The notes under the pieces: model-generated | What the model saw: the letters and a program-made list of their open reading frames with translations, nothing else | The model's database searches: none | Told to the model about the DNA's origin: nothing | Origin: a virus | IMG/VR virus record: IMGVR_UViG_3300021378_000015 | Span: 1-64,000 of that record | DNA: 64,000 bases | Direction: 5' to 3' (one strand) | Part shown: positions 51,799-58,739 of the stretch, piece by piece | Position numbering within the stretch: the stretch's first letter is position 1 | Layout: every line of letters begins with the position of its first letter | Translations under genes and position numbers: made by a program

Positions 51799-52331
51799 AC
51801 TAACTTCTCTAACTTAGAAATCTGAGAAGCAGTCATGGTGCCTTTGTATTTGTCTTGTATCGCAGTGAAGCGTGTGTTACGATCAGGCTTGTTCTTACCT
51901 GCCTTGATGTACTCCACTGACTTCTTGAATATCTCGTTGAGACTTTCCTTACTTTTGGGTGCAGGCTCCCCTTCCTTAGCGATTGCCATGCCTACCTCAT
52001 CAGCCGTAGCGATTGATGTCTCTATCCCTATACCTAAGAACCCAAGGGCTCTACCTACAGCGGACGTTTCACAATTCTCTACGTATGAGGTTTGATTGAT
52101 TCGAGAGGAACTCTTGTCCTCTTGCGCCATACCTTGAGCCACTACGTTTCCGTCAGCGTTTGATATGGTTGCTTGTATGACACATGACTCTGGATCCAGG
52201 TGTAGCACCTGTGTTTCCAATGAGAAATTTTTGTACTCTGATAGAGTACGGAATGCAATGACACGTTGATTAACCTCAACGTACTGCTTGCCTTTGATGT
52301 TCGTTGTTTTGAACTGATAAGTGTTAGACAT
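51795..52331 (-). CDS. ERF-like single-strand annealing protein
   Basis: A 178-residue protein with the ERF/Sak signature TSYVENCETSAVGRALGFLG in its middle and a C-terminal KYKGTMTASQISKLEKL helix. It should anneal single strands made by the RecE-like enzyme, giving a two-component recombination system. The start at 52331 is supported by a minus-strand TAAATTTG box 20 bases upstream. The sequence before it has no conserved part. Confidence 0.8.
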   Translation of the reverse strand: MSNTYQFKTTNIKGKQYVEVNQRVIAFRTLSEYKNFSLETQVLHLDPESCVIQATISNADGNVVAQGMAQEDKSSSRINQTSYVENCETSAVGRALGFLGIGIETSIATADEVGMAIAKEGEPAPKSKESLNEIFKKSVEYIKAGKNKPDRNTRFTAIQDKYKGTMTASQISKLEKLV

Positions 52332-52351
52332 AGTATAAAATTTAATTGATT

Positions 52352-52359
52352 CAAATTTA
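52352..52359 (-). promoter_or_regulatory. Minus-strand promoter box TAAATTTG for the recombination genes
   Basis: The plus strand reads CAAATTTA, an exact TAnnTTTG on the minus strand, 20 bases before the ERF-like ATG. It probably drives the ERF, exonuclease and SSB genes and those that follow. Confidence 0.62.
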
Positions 52360-52385
52360 CAGTATCCACATTTAACTAACAAATG

Positions 52386-52631
52386 TTACACTGTTTTTTT
52401 TTTCAACGGCTCAAGATCTGGAAGTCTCCACTCAATATCCCACCTGTTGATGAGCCGGAATATTGTGCGGGGTGTTACCCCTAGTTCCTTGGATGCCTCC
52501 TTAACATTCTGGTGCTTGCACAATGCGTACCTTACCATTATCCTCCAATGTCTCTCGATGTTCAAGTCCTCTTGGGGGTACTTCATTCCCTCTACTTCTT
52601 TGTAGAGTGTCCATTCTTTCTTTCTTGCCAT
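52386..52631 (-). CDS. Helix-turn-helix regulator (Fis-type HTH), 81 aa
   Basis: The C-terminal half (NVKEASKELGVTPRTIFRLI) is a Fis/HTH_8-like helix-turn-helix. The Met at 52631 (MARKKEWT) is the likely start. It is the gene directly upstream of the recombination promoter and could act there or at the operator near 52857-52899. An autoregulatory role is inference. Confidence 0.65.
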   Translation of the reverse strand: MARKKEWTLYKEVEGMKYPQEDLNIERHWRIMVRYALCKHQNVKEASKELGVTPRTIFRLINRWDIEWRLPDLEPLKKKTV

Positions 52632-52735
52632 CTTCTGTACATGTTTGCAGCCCACGCTCTGCGTTGAGCGGGGTGTTTGTAGATAGGGCGTAGCCTTGCC
52701 ATTGCTATGCGCATAAATTGTTTCATCCTTTTCAT
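52592..52735 (-). CDS. Small basic protein, 47 aa
   Basis: A frame that begins MKRMKQFMRIAMARLRP and is rich in Arg, Lys and Trp. Its ATG overlaps the TGA of the membrane peptide gene upstream (ATGA), and its end overlaps the regulator start by 40 bases. Coupling to the upstream peptide supports it; the function is unknown. Confidence 0.45.
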   Translation of the reverse strand: MKRMKQFMRIAMARLRPIYKHPAQRRAWAANMYRRWQERKNGHSTKK

Positions 52736-52809
52736 TGCTGTTCTCCTTTACCGGTTAGATACATAAACAAGACAGCAAGCATAAGTGTAAGTACAATTAG
52801 TGTTTTCAT
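52732..52809 (-). CDS. Tiny single-pass membrane peptide, 25 aa
   Basis: The frame encodes a hydrophobic helix (TLIVLTLMLAVLFMYLTG) with a charged C-terminus. Its stop overlaps the start of the next small gene in ATGA form. It is the first gene after the operator region at 52857-52899. It could be a small membrane effector; the function is unknown. Confidence 0.5.
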   Translation of the reverse strand: MKTLIVLTLMLAVLFMYLTGKGEQQ

Positions 52810-52856
52810 TTCTCTTTGGTGTTAAAGGTTATATGTGTGTACGTATAATGTGAAGG

Positions 52857-52899
52857 TTTACCCTTATTTTGTATGTTTAAACGTACAATTTTACCCTTA
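52857..52899 (-). promoter_or_regulatory. Operator-like direct repeats flanking a palindrome
   Basis: TTTACCCTTA occurs at 52857-52866 and again at 52890-52899, 33 bases apart (about three helical turns). Between them 52871-52886 is a near-perfect palindrome, GTATGTTTAAACGTAC. The region is gene-free and precedes the small membrane peptide gene. No exact TAnnTTTG box is present, so regulation by a bound factor is likely. Confidence 0.55.
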
Positions 52900-52948
52900 A
52901 TTTGTGACAATTTAAGGTTCATCGTTGTGAGGATTTGCGATTCGCGAA

Positions 52949-53134
52949 TCACATTCGTATTAACCTAAGTCTACGTTGGTACTTGCGTATCAACATCGCT
53001 GAGTTTGTTAGTTGATGTTGAATGTCAGTCGACCAACCAAACCTACTCGCATGTAGGGTAAGGTTGATCTGATCCAACTCAAGCATACGCAGGTATGCCT
53101 CAGTTCTTTTTATGTGTTTGCGTTTACGGAACAT
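52949..53134 (-). CDS. Small basic helical protein, 61 aa
   Basis: An Arg/Lys-rich protein (MFRKRKHIKRTEAYLRML) that forms two amphipathic helices. The ATG lies one base after the stop of the upstream membrane protein gene. No family is recognised. Confidence 0.55.
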   Translation of the reverse strand: MFRKRKHIKRTEAYLRMLELDQINLTLHASRFGWSTDIQHQLTNSAMLIRKYQRRLRLIRM

Positions 53135-53135
53135 G

Positions 53136-53279
53136 TTAGTATCCGAATAAAGTGTTGAGCCCCTTGATAATCACGTAGAAGAACGTGAAGATTGGGCCGT
53201 AAATAAATACATAAGCAAGCAACTCCATTACTAATGAAGGCTTCTTTCTCGGTTGAAATTCTTTGGGTGTCTTAGGCAT
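53136..53279 (-). CDS. Small membrane protein, 47 aa
   Basis: The frame starts MPKTPKEFQPRKKPSL and contains a long hydrophobic segment (LLAYVFIYGPIFTFFYVIII-like). It overlaps the end of the cytosine methyltransferase gene by eight bases and the next gene starts one base after its stop, so it is well embedded in the operon. Confidence 0.6.
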   Translation of the reverse strand: MPKTPKEFQPRKKPSLVMELLAYVFIYGPIFTFFYVIIKGLNTLFGY

Positions 53280-53919
53280 AAGTCAATTCATTTAATTTTA
53301 ATATTTCTAAACATAAGTCATGCGGTATCTTACTCCGCTCATGGTTGTTGGCTCTCCCTTGAGTGCCTGTTTGTGACCCTCTTGGTGCAGGCTCATGACA
53401 AGGCGCACCATTCTTACACATAGGGCGTGGGTTCCAACGCAAGTCGTTAGTCCATATGTCGGTTGGCTTCATACGTGTGTCTCCATACTGGCAGTACGTT
53501 ACCGTGTGCCGTATCGGATGACGCTTCATGAAGTCCATCTTGCGTAGCATACCACGAGGGTTCTCAATGTAGTACACAAGGTTAGGATTCAACAGTGTAA
53601 AGTAGTGTATCAACTCATGAACTTTGTCCATAATCTTGTCACTCTTTACAGCGAAATCTGACGTAGGTTCTTGTCCATTGCGGTGGTGTCTTACACCTGC
53701 AATACTATACGATGTACACGGGGGTGATGCCCAGATCACATCGGGTACCCATAGATTCTTAGTGAATCCATGCACTTCTGCTACATCAAAGTCCAGGATG
53801 TCAACAACGTAGTCGATACCACCAAACTGTTTGATGTCACTTGAGAATACATTCATCCCAAGTTCTTCTGCGGCTTTGCCCACTGAACGTGAGCCAGCAA
53901 ATAATTCTAATACTTTCAT
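53272..53919 (-). CDS. DNA cytosine-5 methyltransferase
   Basis: A 215-residue protein with the m5C methyltransferase motifs: MKVLELFAGSRSVG (motif I, SAM), WASPPCTSYS (motif IV, catalytic Cys), YYIENPRGML (motif VI) and a GDTRMKPTDIWTN segment. It is short for the family, with a compressed target-recognition region. It probably protects phage DNA from host restriction. No cognate nuclease is adjacent. The leader upstream shares ACAACTTGCCTTATG with related leaders of this operon. Confidence 0.85.
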   Translation of the reverse strand: MKVLELFAGSRSVGKAAEELGMNVFSSDIKQFGGIDYVVDILDFDVAEVHGFTKNLWVPDVIWASPPCTSYSIAGVRHHRNGQEPTSDFAVKSDKIMDKVHELIHYFTLLNPNLVYYIENPRGMLRKMDFMKRHPIRHTVTYCQYGDTRMKPTDIWTNDLRWNPRPMCKNGAPCHEPAPRGSQTGTQGRANNHERSKIPHDLCLEILKLNELTYA

Positions 53920-53937
53920 AAGGCAAGTTGTATTTAG

Positions 53938-54231
53938 TTATCTGTACTCTATCTTCCACACCTTCACGGTGCCTTCGTTAATCATATCGAACACGCTATC
54001 CCAATCATTAGCATCCATTGCCCACTCAAGGTCATCCTTGTGGTGTGGTATTCCAAAGTTGCTGAATGCATAGCCACCCGTACGGATTACGAAATCTCCA
54101 TCGTCGTTCTTACTCGCTATCCATCTGTACTTGTTGTCGCACATCACGGACACCAAGTCAATCTTGATTTGACGTATCGAATCCGGTACTCTTAGTGTAG
54201 GTGGGTAGTCCACCAATTGTCTATAAGTCAT
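53938..54231 (-). CDS. Hypothetical protein, 97 aa
   Basis: A mixed alpha/beta protein, rich in Asp and Trp (DDLEWAMDANDWDSVFDM). No family is recognised. It overlaps the small gene upstream by 11 bases. Confidence 0.6.
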   Translation of the reverse strand: MTYRQLVDYPPTLRVPDSIRQIKIDLVSVMCDNKYRWIASKNDDGDFVIRTGGYAFSNFGIPHHKDDLEWAMDANDWDSVFDMINEGTVKVWKIEYR

Positions 54232-54376
54232 ACTCTTGTTTATTAAATTCTACTTCTGCTTTGGCAAGCACCTCAAGTGCCTGATCTAATTGTATACGTA
54301 TGTAGGTACTGTGTAGAAGCGCGGCGGTATCCCGCGCCTCTTCCACAATACGTACCGCTTTACGGAACTCATTCAT
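54221..54376 (-). CDS. Small helical protein, 51 aa
   Basis: The frame MNEFRKAVRIVEEARDTAAL and onwards gives a single long helix. It is coupled to the upstream gene by a one-base TAATG overlap and overlaps the next start by 11 bases. The packing supports a real gene; the function is unknown. Confidence 0.55.
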   Translation of the reverse strand: MNEFRKAVRIVEEARDTAALLHSTYIRIQLDQALEVLAKAEVEFNKQEYDL

Positions 54377-54957
54377 TATCCACCACGTTTAGAAGTTAAA
54401 CGCTCAATGAAACTAAGTTTGTCACGACTTAGCCCGGTGTTCTTTAAGCCACTAAGACTTTGGTTCACATCATCACTCACCTCATCTGCAAGAGATTGTA
54501 GTTCACTTAGTGGTACCTCCTCTATCTCAATTTGAGATTGTAGAGTAGACTCAAGGCCTCTGAATGCAACGAACTCATCGAGTTCAGTCACCTTACGGAT
54601 AGCCATAGCCAACAGCGGGTCGGTGCTGTCATTGGATATGAACTCACGCAGTAATTGTTTCGCTTGATTTGCATCAAGTGCTTCAATCTCCACGCTATCC
54701 AGGATCGCAGGGGTGTTGGGTACTACCGCTCGCTTGAGTACTCGTGAGTCCTCTGCGATAGGTGTAATAGTTGTGAGGGTAGGTAGGTTCCTTCCTCTAC
54801 CACAAAATTCTACGAACGCTAAACGCGCATCCTCGTAGTCTTTTGCGAAGACTGTAAAGTAAGATAGCATTGTCTCACCCGCAGGTGCTACTCGGTCAAT
54901 ACTCTTACTGCCTTCACCCAAGTAAGGATTGGGTACGGTTACTGCAAATACTTTCAT
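54376..54957 (-). CDS. Hypothetical protein, 193 aa
   Basis: An alpha/beta N-terminal half (MKVFAVTVPNPYLGEGSKSI) and an acidic helical C-terminal half. No family is recognised. Its leader carries a hairpin and an ATG-CTT-ATG start context that it shares with the amidotransferase gene at 55724-56605, so the two may be co-regulated. Confidence 0.65.
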   Translation of the reverse strand: MKVFAVTVPNPYLGEGSKSIDRVAPAGETMLSYFTVFAKDYEDARLAFVEFCGRGRNLPTLTTITPIAEDSRVLKRAVVPNTPAILDSVEIEALDANQAKQLLREFISNDSTDPLLAMAIRKVTELDEFVAFRGLESTLQSQIEIEEVPLSELQSLADEVSDDVNQSLSGLKNTGLSRDKLSFIERLTSKRGG

Positions 54958-54990
54958 AAGCATAGTTGTGCGGTGTTATCCTCTTGCACT
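54958..54990 (-). promoter_or_regulatory. Repeated leader hairpin, copy 1
   Basis: In minus-strand reading GTGC (54989-54986) pairs with GCAC (54971-54968), followed by AACTATGCTTATG at the start codon. The same arrangement occurs at 56606-56640. The loop contains GGATA in both. It overlaps the stop of the upstream gene. Confidence 0.5.
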
Positions 54991-55182
54991 CTTGAGTTTG
55001 GTTGTTACTAAATCATCTATGTCGCTCATCGCTAATTCGATTTCATGGGGTTGCGACCCACCATCTTCTATCTCCATCATACATAGGTCAAAGAAGTCAT
55101 GCACCTCATCCGTAAGATCTGGGTGCTTGGCCACGATGTCCTTGCAGTATGTAATAAAGTTATCTATCATCCTGTCATCCAT
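54976..55182 (-). CDS. Acidic helical protein, 68 aa
   Basis: MDDRMIDNFITYCKDIVAKH and onwards form an acidic helical bundle. No family is recognised. The stop lies in the leader hairpin of the next gene, and the start is two bases after the upstream stop. Confidence 0.6.
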   Translation of the reverse strand: MDDRMIDNFITYCKDIVAKHPDLTDEVHDFFDLCMMEIEDGGSQPHEIELAMSDIDDLVTTKLKSARG

Positions 55183-55183
55183 T

Positions 55184-55423
55184 TTAAACTGTGTAAATAG
55201 TTTCCGTTACGCCTGTCTTGTAGTCATAAAACATGGCGGCACCTCCATCATTCCCTTCATCATCGCACTGCAATATCAATTGCGTGTCGTCTTGGAATAT
55301 CAATACGAGTGGGTTCTTGTACCACATTAAATCGTTCATCTCTGAATCTTCCAATCTTCTTACCGCTTTTACGGTCTTGTTCTCCAGCATTTCGCCGAAT
55401 TTTTTTATGTGTTTCTTATCCAT
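55184..55423 (-). CDS. Hypothetical protein, 79 aa
   Basis: A small protein with a basic N-terminal helix and a beta-rich C-terminal half (PLVLIFQDDTQLILQCDDEG). No family is recognised. It may have its own start signal in the 70-base gap upstream. Confidence 0.6.
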   Translation of the reverse strand: MDKKHIKKFGEMLENKTVKAVRRLEDSEMNDLMWYKNPLVLIFQDDTQLILQCDDEGNDGGAAMFYDYKTGVTETIYTV

Positions 55424-55493
55424 ATCTCATGTGTATAAGGTTACTAATCCGTTAATCATTTCCAAATGTGTCTCGCAAATTGAGACTAAATAC

Positions 55494-55724
55494 TTACTCA
55501 ACTCTATCGTTTATAATTTTATCAATACTATCTCGTAACTCTTTAGAGAGCAGTTCGGTAGGCAAGTACACAAGGTTACCCTCGTGGTCATACATACTCA
55601 CCTCCAGATCTTCCACCTCATGTTCGGTGTAAGGTGGCGTGTCGTATGTACCTTCATCTCGGTACACAGCAACAGTGGCCACCACGTTCAACGTGTTGTC
55701 TTTGTATTCTAATTCAAATTCCAT
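55494..55724 (-). CDS. Hypothetical acidic protein, 76 aa
   Basis: A beta-rich N-terminal part (FELEYKDNTLNVVATVAVYR) and an acidic, Asp/Glu-rich second half. Its start shares a base with the stop of the class II amidotransferase gene, so it may be co-translated with it. No family is recognised. Confidence 0.6.
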   Translation of the reverse strand: MEFELEYKDNTLNVVATVAVYRDEGTYDTPPYTEHEVEDLEVSMYDHEGNLVYLPTELLSKELRDSIDKIINDRVE

Positions 55725-56605
55725 TACGCTATATCTTTAAGGTCATCACCCTCGTAGCCACACTCAAGGCTTGTCCATAATTCCATGACCTCATCGACTG
55801 CATCGAGTTGGTATGCACTACAATTCATACACTCTGCGTTGAAGTTTATCTTCGTGTTTTGTGTGCCACATCCTACGCAGTCATACGTTCCTTGCAGTGG
55901 TGCTTCAGTGTCGTATGCTATGTCATCTAACTCATCGGTAGTAGTTACACCAAAGGATGCGTTCCAAGAATCCACATCGGCCTTGTCATCATCCCAATCG
56001 TAGGTGTACTGGCTCGATCCTGTGACGGCTGTGCTTCCGTAGTATCGTACGGCACGTGAATGGCTGTCGTTACTGAACCAATTGTCACCAATCCATGAGC
56101 CTGCACCCTCATTGAATATGCGGTACAACCCCTCGTTGTCCATGAACACCACCTTACTTGAGCCACCCAAGTATGTGAAGATTGCATCCTCGATAAAGGG
56201 GTTGTCGAGCATCTCAATATCTACGTTGGGTATGGTGCCCACAAGTTCTGCGAACTCGGCAGTGTCACTCTTGTCCTTAGTTCCGAACCCCGAAATAACA
56301 CCGTTGTGTATGAGTCCAAGTGTAGGTGTCACAGCGAATGGGTGTAGGTACTCGTCACTCATACCGTGTGTAGCGATACGGAAGTGCAAGAGCATGGGCT
56401 TGTCACCCACATCGGAAGTCTTGAGTTCGCGGTAACGCTCAAGGAATTTGTCAAACGAGTTGCCCCCCTTGTTAGGGAACTTCTCGATACACAACAAGCC
56501 ATCCATGATGTAGAGCATACCGGCCCCATCATCGTTGTTGTTCCAACAGTTCTTTAGTTTTTTCTTAGGTAACATCTTACCATCATTCATAATTGCAATA
56601 CACAT
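55724..56605 (-). CDS. Class II glutamine amidotransferase-like protein with C-terminal zinc ribbon
   Basis: A 293-residue protein starting M-C-I-A-I, which places the nucleophilic Cys at residue 2 as in Ntn-type class II glutamine amidotransferases. Further motifs are DDGAGMLY, HFRIATHG and LGLIHNGVISG. The C-terminus carries a four-Cys zinc ribbon (CVGC ... CMNC). It should release ammonia from glutamine or act as a related amide hydrolase. The next gene upstream is an amidoligase, a pairing reported for peptide-modifying amidoligase operons. The start at 56605 is required to place Cys second. Confidence 0.82.
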   Translation of the reverse strand: MCIAIMNDGKMLPKKKLKNCWNNNDDGAGMLYIMDGLLCIEKFPNKGGNSFDKFLERYRELKTSDVGDKPMLLHFRIATHGMSDEYLHPFAVTPTLGLIHNGVISGFGTKDKSDTAEFAELVGTIPNVDIEMLDNPFIEDAIFTYLGGSSKVVFMDNEGLYRIFNEGAGSWIGDNWFSNDSHSRAVRYYGSTAVTGSSQYTYDWDDDKADVDSWNASFGVTTTDELDDIAYDTEAPLQGTYDCVGCGTQNTKINFNAECMNCSAYQLDAVDEVMELWTSLECGYEGDDLKDIA

Positions 56606-56640
56606 AAGCATAGTTGTGCGGTTATATCCCATCGCACTCT
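56606..56640 (-). promoter_or_regulatory. Repeated leader hairpin, copy 2
   Basis: In minus-strand reading GTGCG (56637-56633) pairs with CGCAC (56620-56616), followed by AACTATGCTTATG that leads into the amidotransferase start. It is strongly similar to 54958-54990. Confidence 0.5.
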
Positions 56641-56658
56641 TCGGTTTCGGTTATATAA

Positions 56659-58035
56659 TTATTTTTGTTCTTCAAGAAGTTTATCCATCGCCTCCAAAGT
56701 AGGTTGCGCATCAGTCACGTAGTTCATACCGAACTTGTCTCGCAGTCTATCCACCGCCTCACTTGAGTACGACACGATAGTACGTGGGTCTACCTTGCGG
56801 TTCTTCAATCTACGCACAGCACTCTTGTAGAATACACCTACACCATCAGCACTAAAATTGAATGAACCGTACAAGTCATCGGCAAACTGAGCGTATAGGC
56901 TCACTACCTTCAGCACTTGGTCATTCGAGTACACCTTACGCAAGTGAATACCCAATGCACTCTTAGGATTGAGCATCATAGTAATCAATTGCAACGGCTT
57001 GATGTTCTCGTTAGCACACATAATACGCATCAGATCCCTACGCCATAGCAGGTTGGTCACGTTCTTGAACGCAGGTGGTAAGCGGAACTCAATGTATCTA
57101 CTTTGAATGTTGACCGCTGAATACTTGCCGGCACGCTTGTAGTTGTCCGGCTTACGTTGTATTTGCGAGTAGTGGTTAGTAATCCGGTGTCTCCATATAG
57201 TTAGAAACAACGGCACGAATGCTTGAATCGAATCGAAAAATTCCTCACCCGATATACCGCGCTTACCTACATTGATGTGTCCACCACAATTACTGCCGTA
57301 GTCAGCGTTGATATGGTCACGAAGTATTCGGCCCTCCAAAGCACTGTCTAACAGCGGGTCATTCAAGTCATAGATTGGACTGACTAATTCAAAGCCGGTC
57401 TCATCGCATAGGCTACTATCCGACTCGCGGCACCACCCTGTCTCATCCACAGCATCCAAGTCCCACGTATCTAACGGGTCATCATCTTCCTTCTCGACCT
57501 CGAAGCCGATTGTGTACACAGTGTCACGTGAAGTGAAGTCCCTGCGAAACCCACTATGGTATTCATGCAGTTGGCGGTCATTCTCCTCTTGAAGTCGGTA
57601 CTCCTCATTGCGCTCACTCCAAAAGATATTCGAACCACAATCATCAATGTGGTACGTGCCCCCATCTTCCTCGCAGTACAGCGTGTCATCTGTCCAACAC
57701 CACCCGCCTTCGTACATACTGTACGCCCCATCTATGTAGGAAACACTGCACTCATTGTCGTAGTCTGGCCACCATATCTTGTCACCACACACAAGTGTTT
57801 TTACATCTGACACGTACTCGTCATTAAGTATGGTGACTCTATTGAAACCCCCATCGTGGTGCAACATAGGTCTATCACACATCGCTTCTCGAGCAAACTC
57901 TCCCTCGTACTCGCTCGGTGCTGTAAGCATTAAGCAGTCATCTAAATTCTCGACTTCGCCGTTAAAACAAACGACTTGTCCATCTTTCAATTCATCCATA
58001 GGCATATGTTTATGTGCATCATTAGCCCTGCACAT
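56659..58035 (-). CDS. Amidoligase (COOH-NH2 ligase family)
   Basis: A 458-residue protein. Residues about 75-160 are Trp/Cys/Asp-rich and look like a small metal-binding domain. From about residue 175, YTIGFEVEKEDDD, NCGGHINVGKRG and SRYIEFRLPPAF match the amidoligase_2 signature (G-F-E-x-E, G-x-H-x-x-V-G, E-x-R), a glutamine-synthetase/ATP-grasp-like fold. Such enzymes form amide bonds on peptides or cell-wall components, often together with class II amidotransferases and AIG2-like cyclotransferases, both encoded here. The leader contains a tRNA-like element. Confidence 0.82.
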   Translation of the reverse strand: MCRANDAHKHMPMDELKDGQVVCFNGEVENLDDCLMLTAPSEYEGEFAREAMCDRPMLHHDGGFNRVTILNDEYVSDVKTLVCGDKIWWPDYDNECSVSYIDGAYSMYEGGWCWTDDTLYCEEDGGTYHIDDCGSNIFWSERNEEYRLQEENDRQLHEYHSGFRRDFTSRDTVYTIGFEVEKEDDDPLDTWDLDAVDETGWCRESDSSLCDETGFELVSPIYDLNDPLLDSALEGRILRDHINADYGSNCGGHINVGKRGISGEEFFDSIQAFVPLFLTIWRHRITNHYSQIQRKPDNYKRAGKYSAVNIQSRYIEFRLPPAFKNVTNLLWRRDLMRIMCANENIKPLQLITMMLNPKSALGIHLRKVYSNDQVLKVVSLYAQFADDLYGSFNFSADGVGVFYKSAVRRLKNRKVDPRTIVSYSSEAVDRLRDKFGMNYVTDAQPTLEAMDKLLEEQK

Positions 58036-58042
58036 TTAGGCT

Positions 58043-58152
58043 TAGGGGACTGCATGGGACTCGAACCCATAGTACACCCAAACACCACGTTATAAACCAA
58101 AACCAAAAGACTTGGTGCTTGTGTAGCAGTCCGTTTATAGTGTGGTCTCCAC
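58043..58152 (-). ncRNA. tRNA-like structured leader RNA, element A
   Basis: On the minus strand a hairpin GTGG-AGA-CCAC (58152-58142) is followed by a seven-base acceptor-like stem GGACTGC/GCAGTCC (58132-58126 with 58053-58047). Within it are a two-part arm (TACAC/GTGTA, then CACCA/TGGTG) and a T-arm (58070-58054) of five base pairs with loop TTCGAGT, the tRNA consensus. The 3' end is CCTAA rather than CCA and no D-arm or normal anticodon arm is seen. A TAnnTTTG promoter lies just upstream and the amidoligase ATG just downstream. A second element with the same plan is at 58412-58499. Confidence 0.65.
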
Positions 58153-58168
58153 TACCAAATCATCCCTA

Positions 58169-58176
58169 CAAACATA
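58169..58176 (-). promoter_or_regulatory. Minus-strand promoter box TATGTTTG before RNA element A
   Basis: The plus strand reads CAAACATA. The predicted start is about ten bases before the conserved hairpin of element A, so the element would lie at the very 5' end of the transcript. Confidence 0.6.
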
Positions 58177-58235
58177 GGGTAACTATCTGACAATCAGCGT
58201 TAAAGAAATGTTAAAACTCATTCTCAACCTTCGGT

Positions 58236-58394
58236 TCAACGTATGAGCGATCGGATAATACCTACGTCTACCGTACCGTACTTGTCATGTACCTTACATA
58301 GGTACGCCCAAGCCTCGCGTATTTCCTTCTCGCTCCCTCTCCTTCTGCCGGTGTGTATAGCAACAGCCCGGCTCAGTCTTTGTAACTCATTCAT
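58236..58394 (-). CDS. Small protein between the two RNA elements, 52 aa
   Basis: The frame MNELQRLSRAVAIHTGRRRG and onwards encodes a basic helical protein. It lies 18 bases downstream of RNA element B in the same way that the amidoligase gene lies downstream of element A. It is short, but the composition and setting support it. Confidence 0.55.
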   Translation of the reverse strand: MNELQRLSRAVAIHTGRRRGSEKEIREAWAYLCKVHDKYGTVDVGIIRSLIR

Positions 58395-58411
58395 GCTCAT
58401 TCACATTTGTT

Positions 58412-58499
58412 TAGGGGACTACGAGTGTCTCGCTCACTCAGTGCAACAGGGGCATAGGTATCCCCTTTGCAGGTAGTCCGTTGTAGGTGTGGTCACCAC
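58412..58499 (-). ncRNA. tRNA-like structured leader RNA, element B
   Basis: On the minus strand a hairpin GTGGT-G-ACCAC (58499-58489), a nine-base spacer, then an acceptor-like stem GGACTAC/GTAGTCC (58479-58473 with 58422-58416). Inside are a long arm (TGCAA/TTGCA extended by GGGG/CCCC) and a five-base-pair T-arm-like hairpin GAGTG/CACTC with a seven-base loop. The end is CCTAA. The spacing from hairpin to stem is identical to element A (nine bases), and base changes in the stem are compensated (GGACTGC/GCAGTCC versus GGACTAC/GTAGTCC). Confidence 0.65.
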
Positions 58500-58517
58500 C
58501 ATCCAAAAAGTACAGTT

Positions 58518-58739
58518 CTATTTCCGCTTTGCCCTACGGGTTTCACGTTGGGCTTGTGCCCTGTATACCTTGCGGTCAATCCGGTCAGCGTACATGTTTT
58601 CAAGTGCATCGGCTTTCATCTTACCCCGAACCTTGCGCTTACTTGCACTTGCAGTCTTACCGCCCAGAGTCGGTGCGCTCACCACTCGGACTACGTACTC
58701 ATAGCCCTTGTGGTTGCGTTGTGTTGCGAAATTCCCCAT
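58518..58739 (-). CDS. Small basic protein, 73 aa
   Basis: Extremely Arg/Lys-rich, with RGKMKADALENMYADRIDRK in the middle and RRAKRK at the end. Its start shares a base with the upstream stop. It is probably a nucleic-acid-binding protein. No family is recognised. Confidence 0.6.
   Translation of the reverse strand: MGNFATQRNHKGYEYVVRVVSAPTLGGKTASASKRKVRGKMKADALENMYADRIDRKVYRAQAQRETRRAKRK

Noticed and set aside
58043-58132. Canonical tRNA gene
   Set aside because: The T-arm and a seven-base acceptor stem are present, but there is no D-arm, no seven-base anticodon loop on a five-base stem, and the 3' end is CCTAA. It is kept as a tRNA-like RNA.
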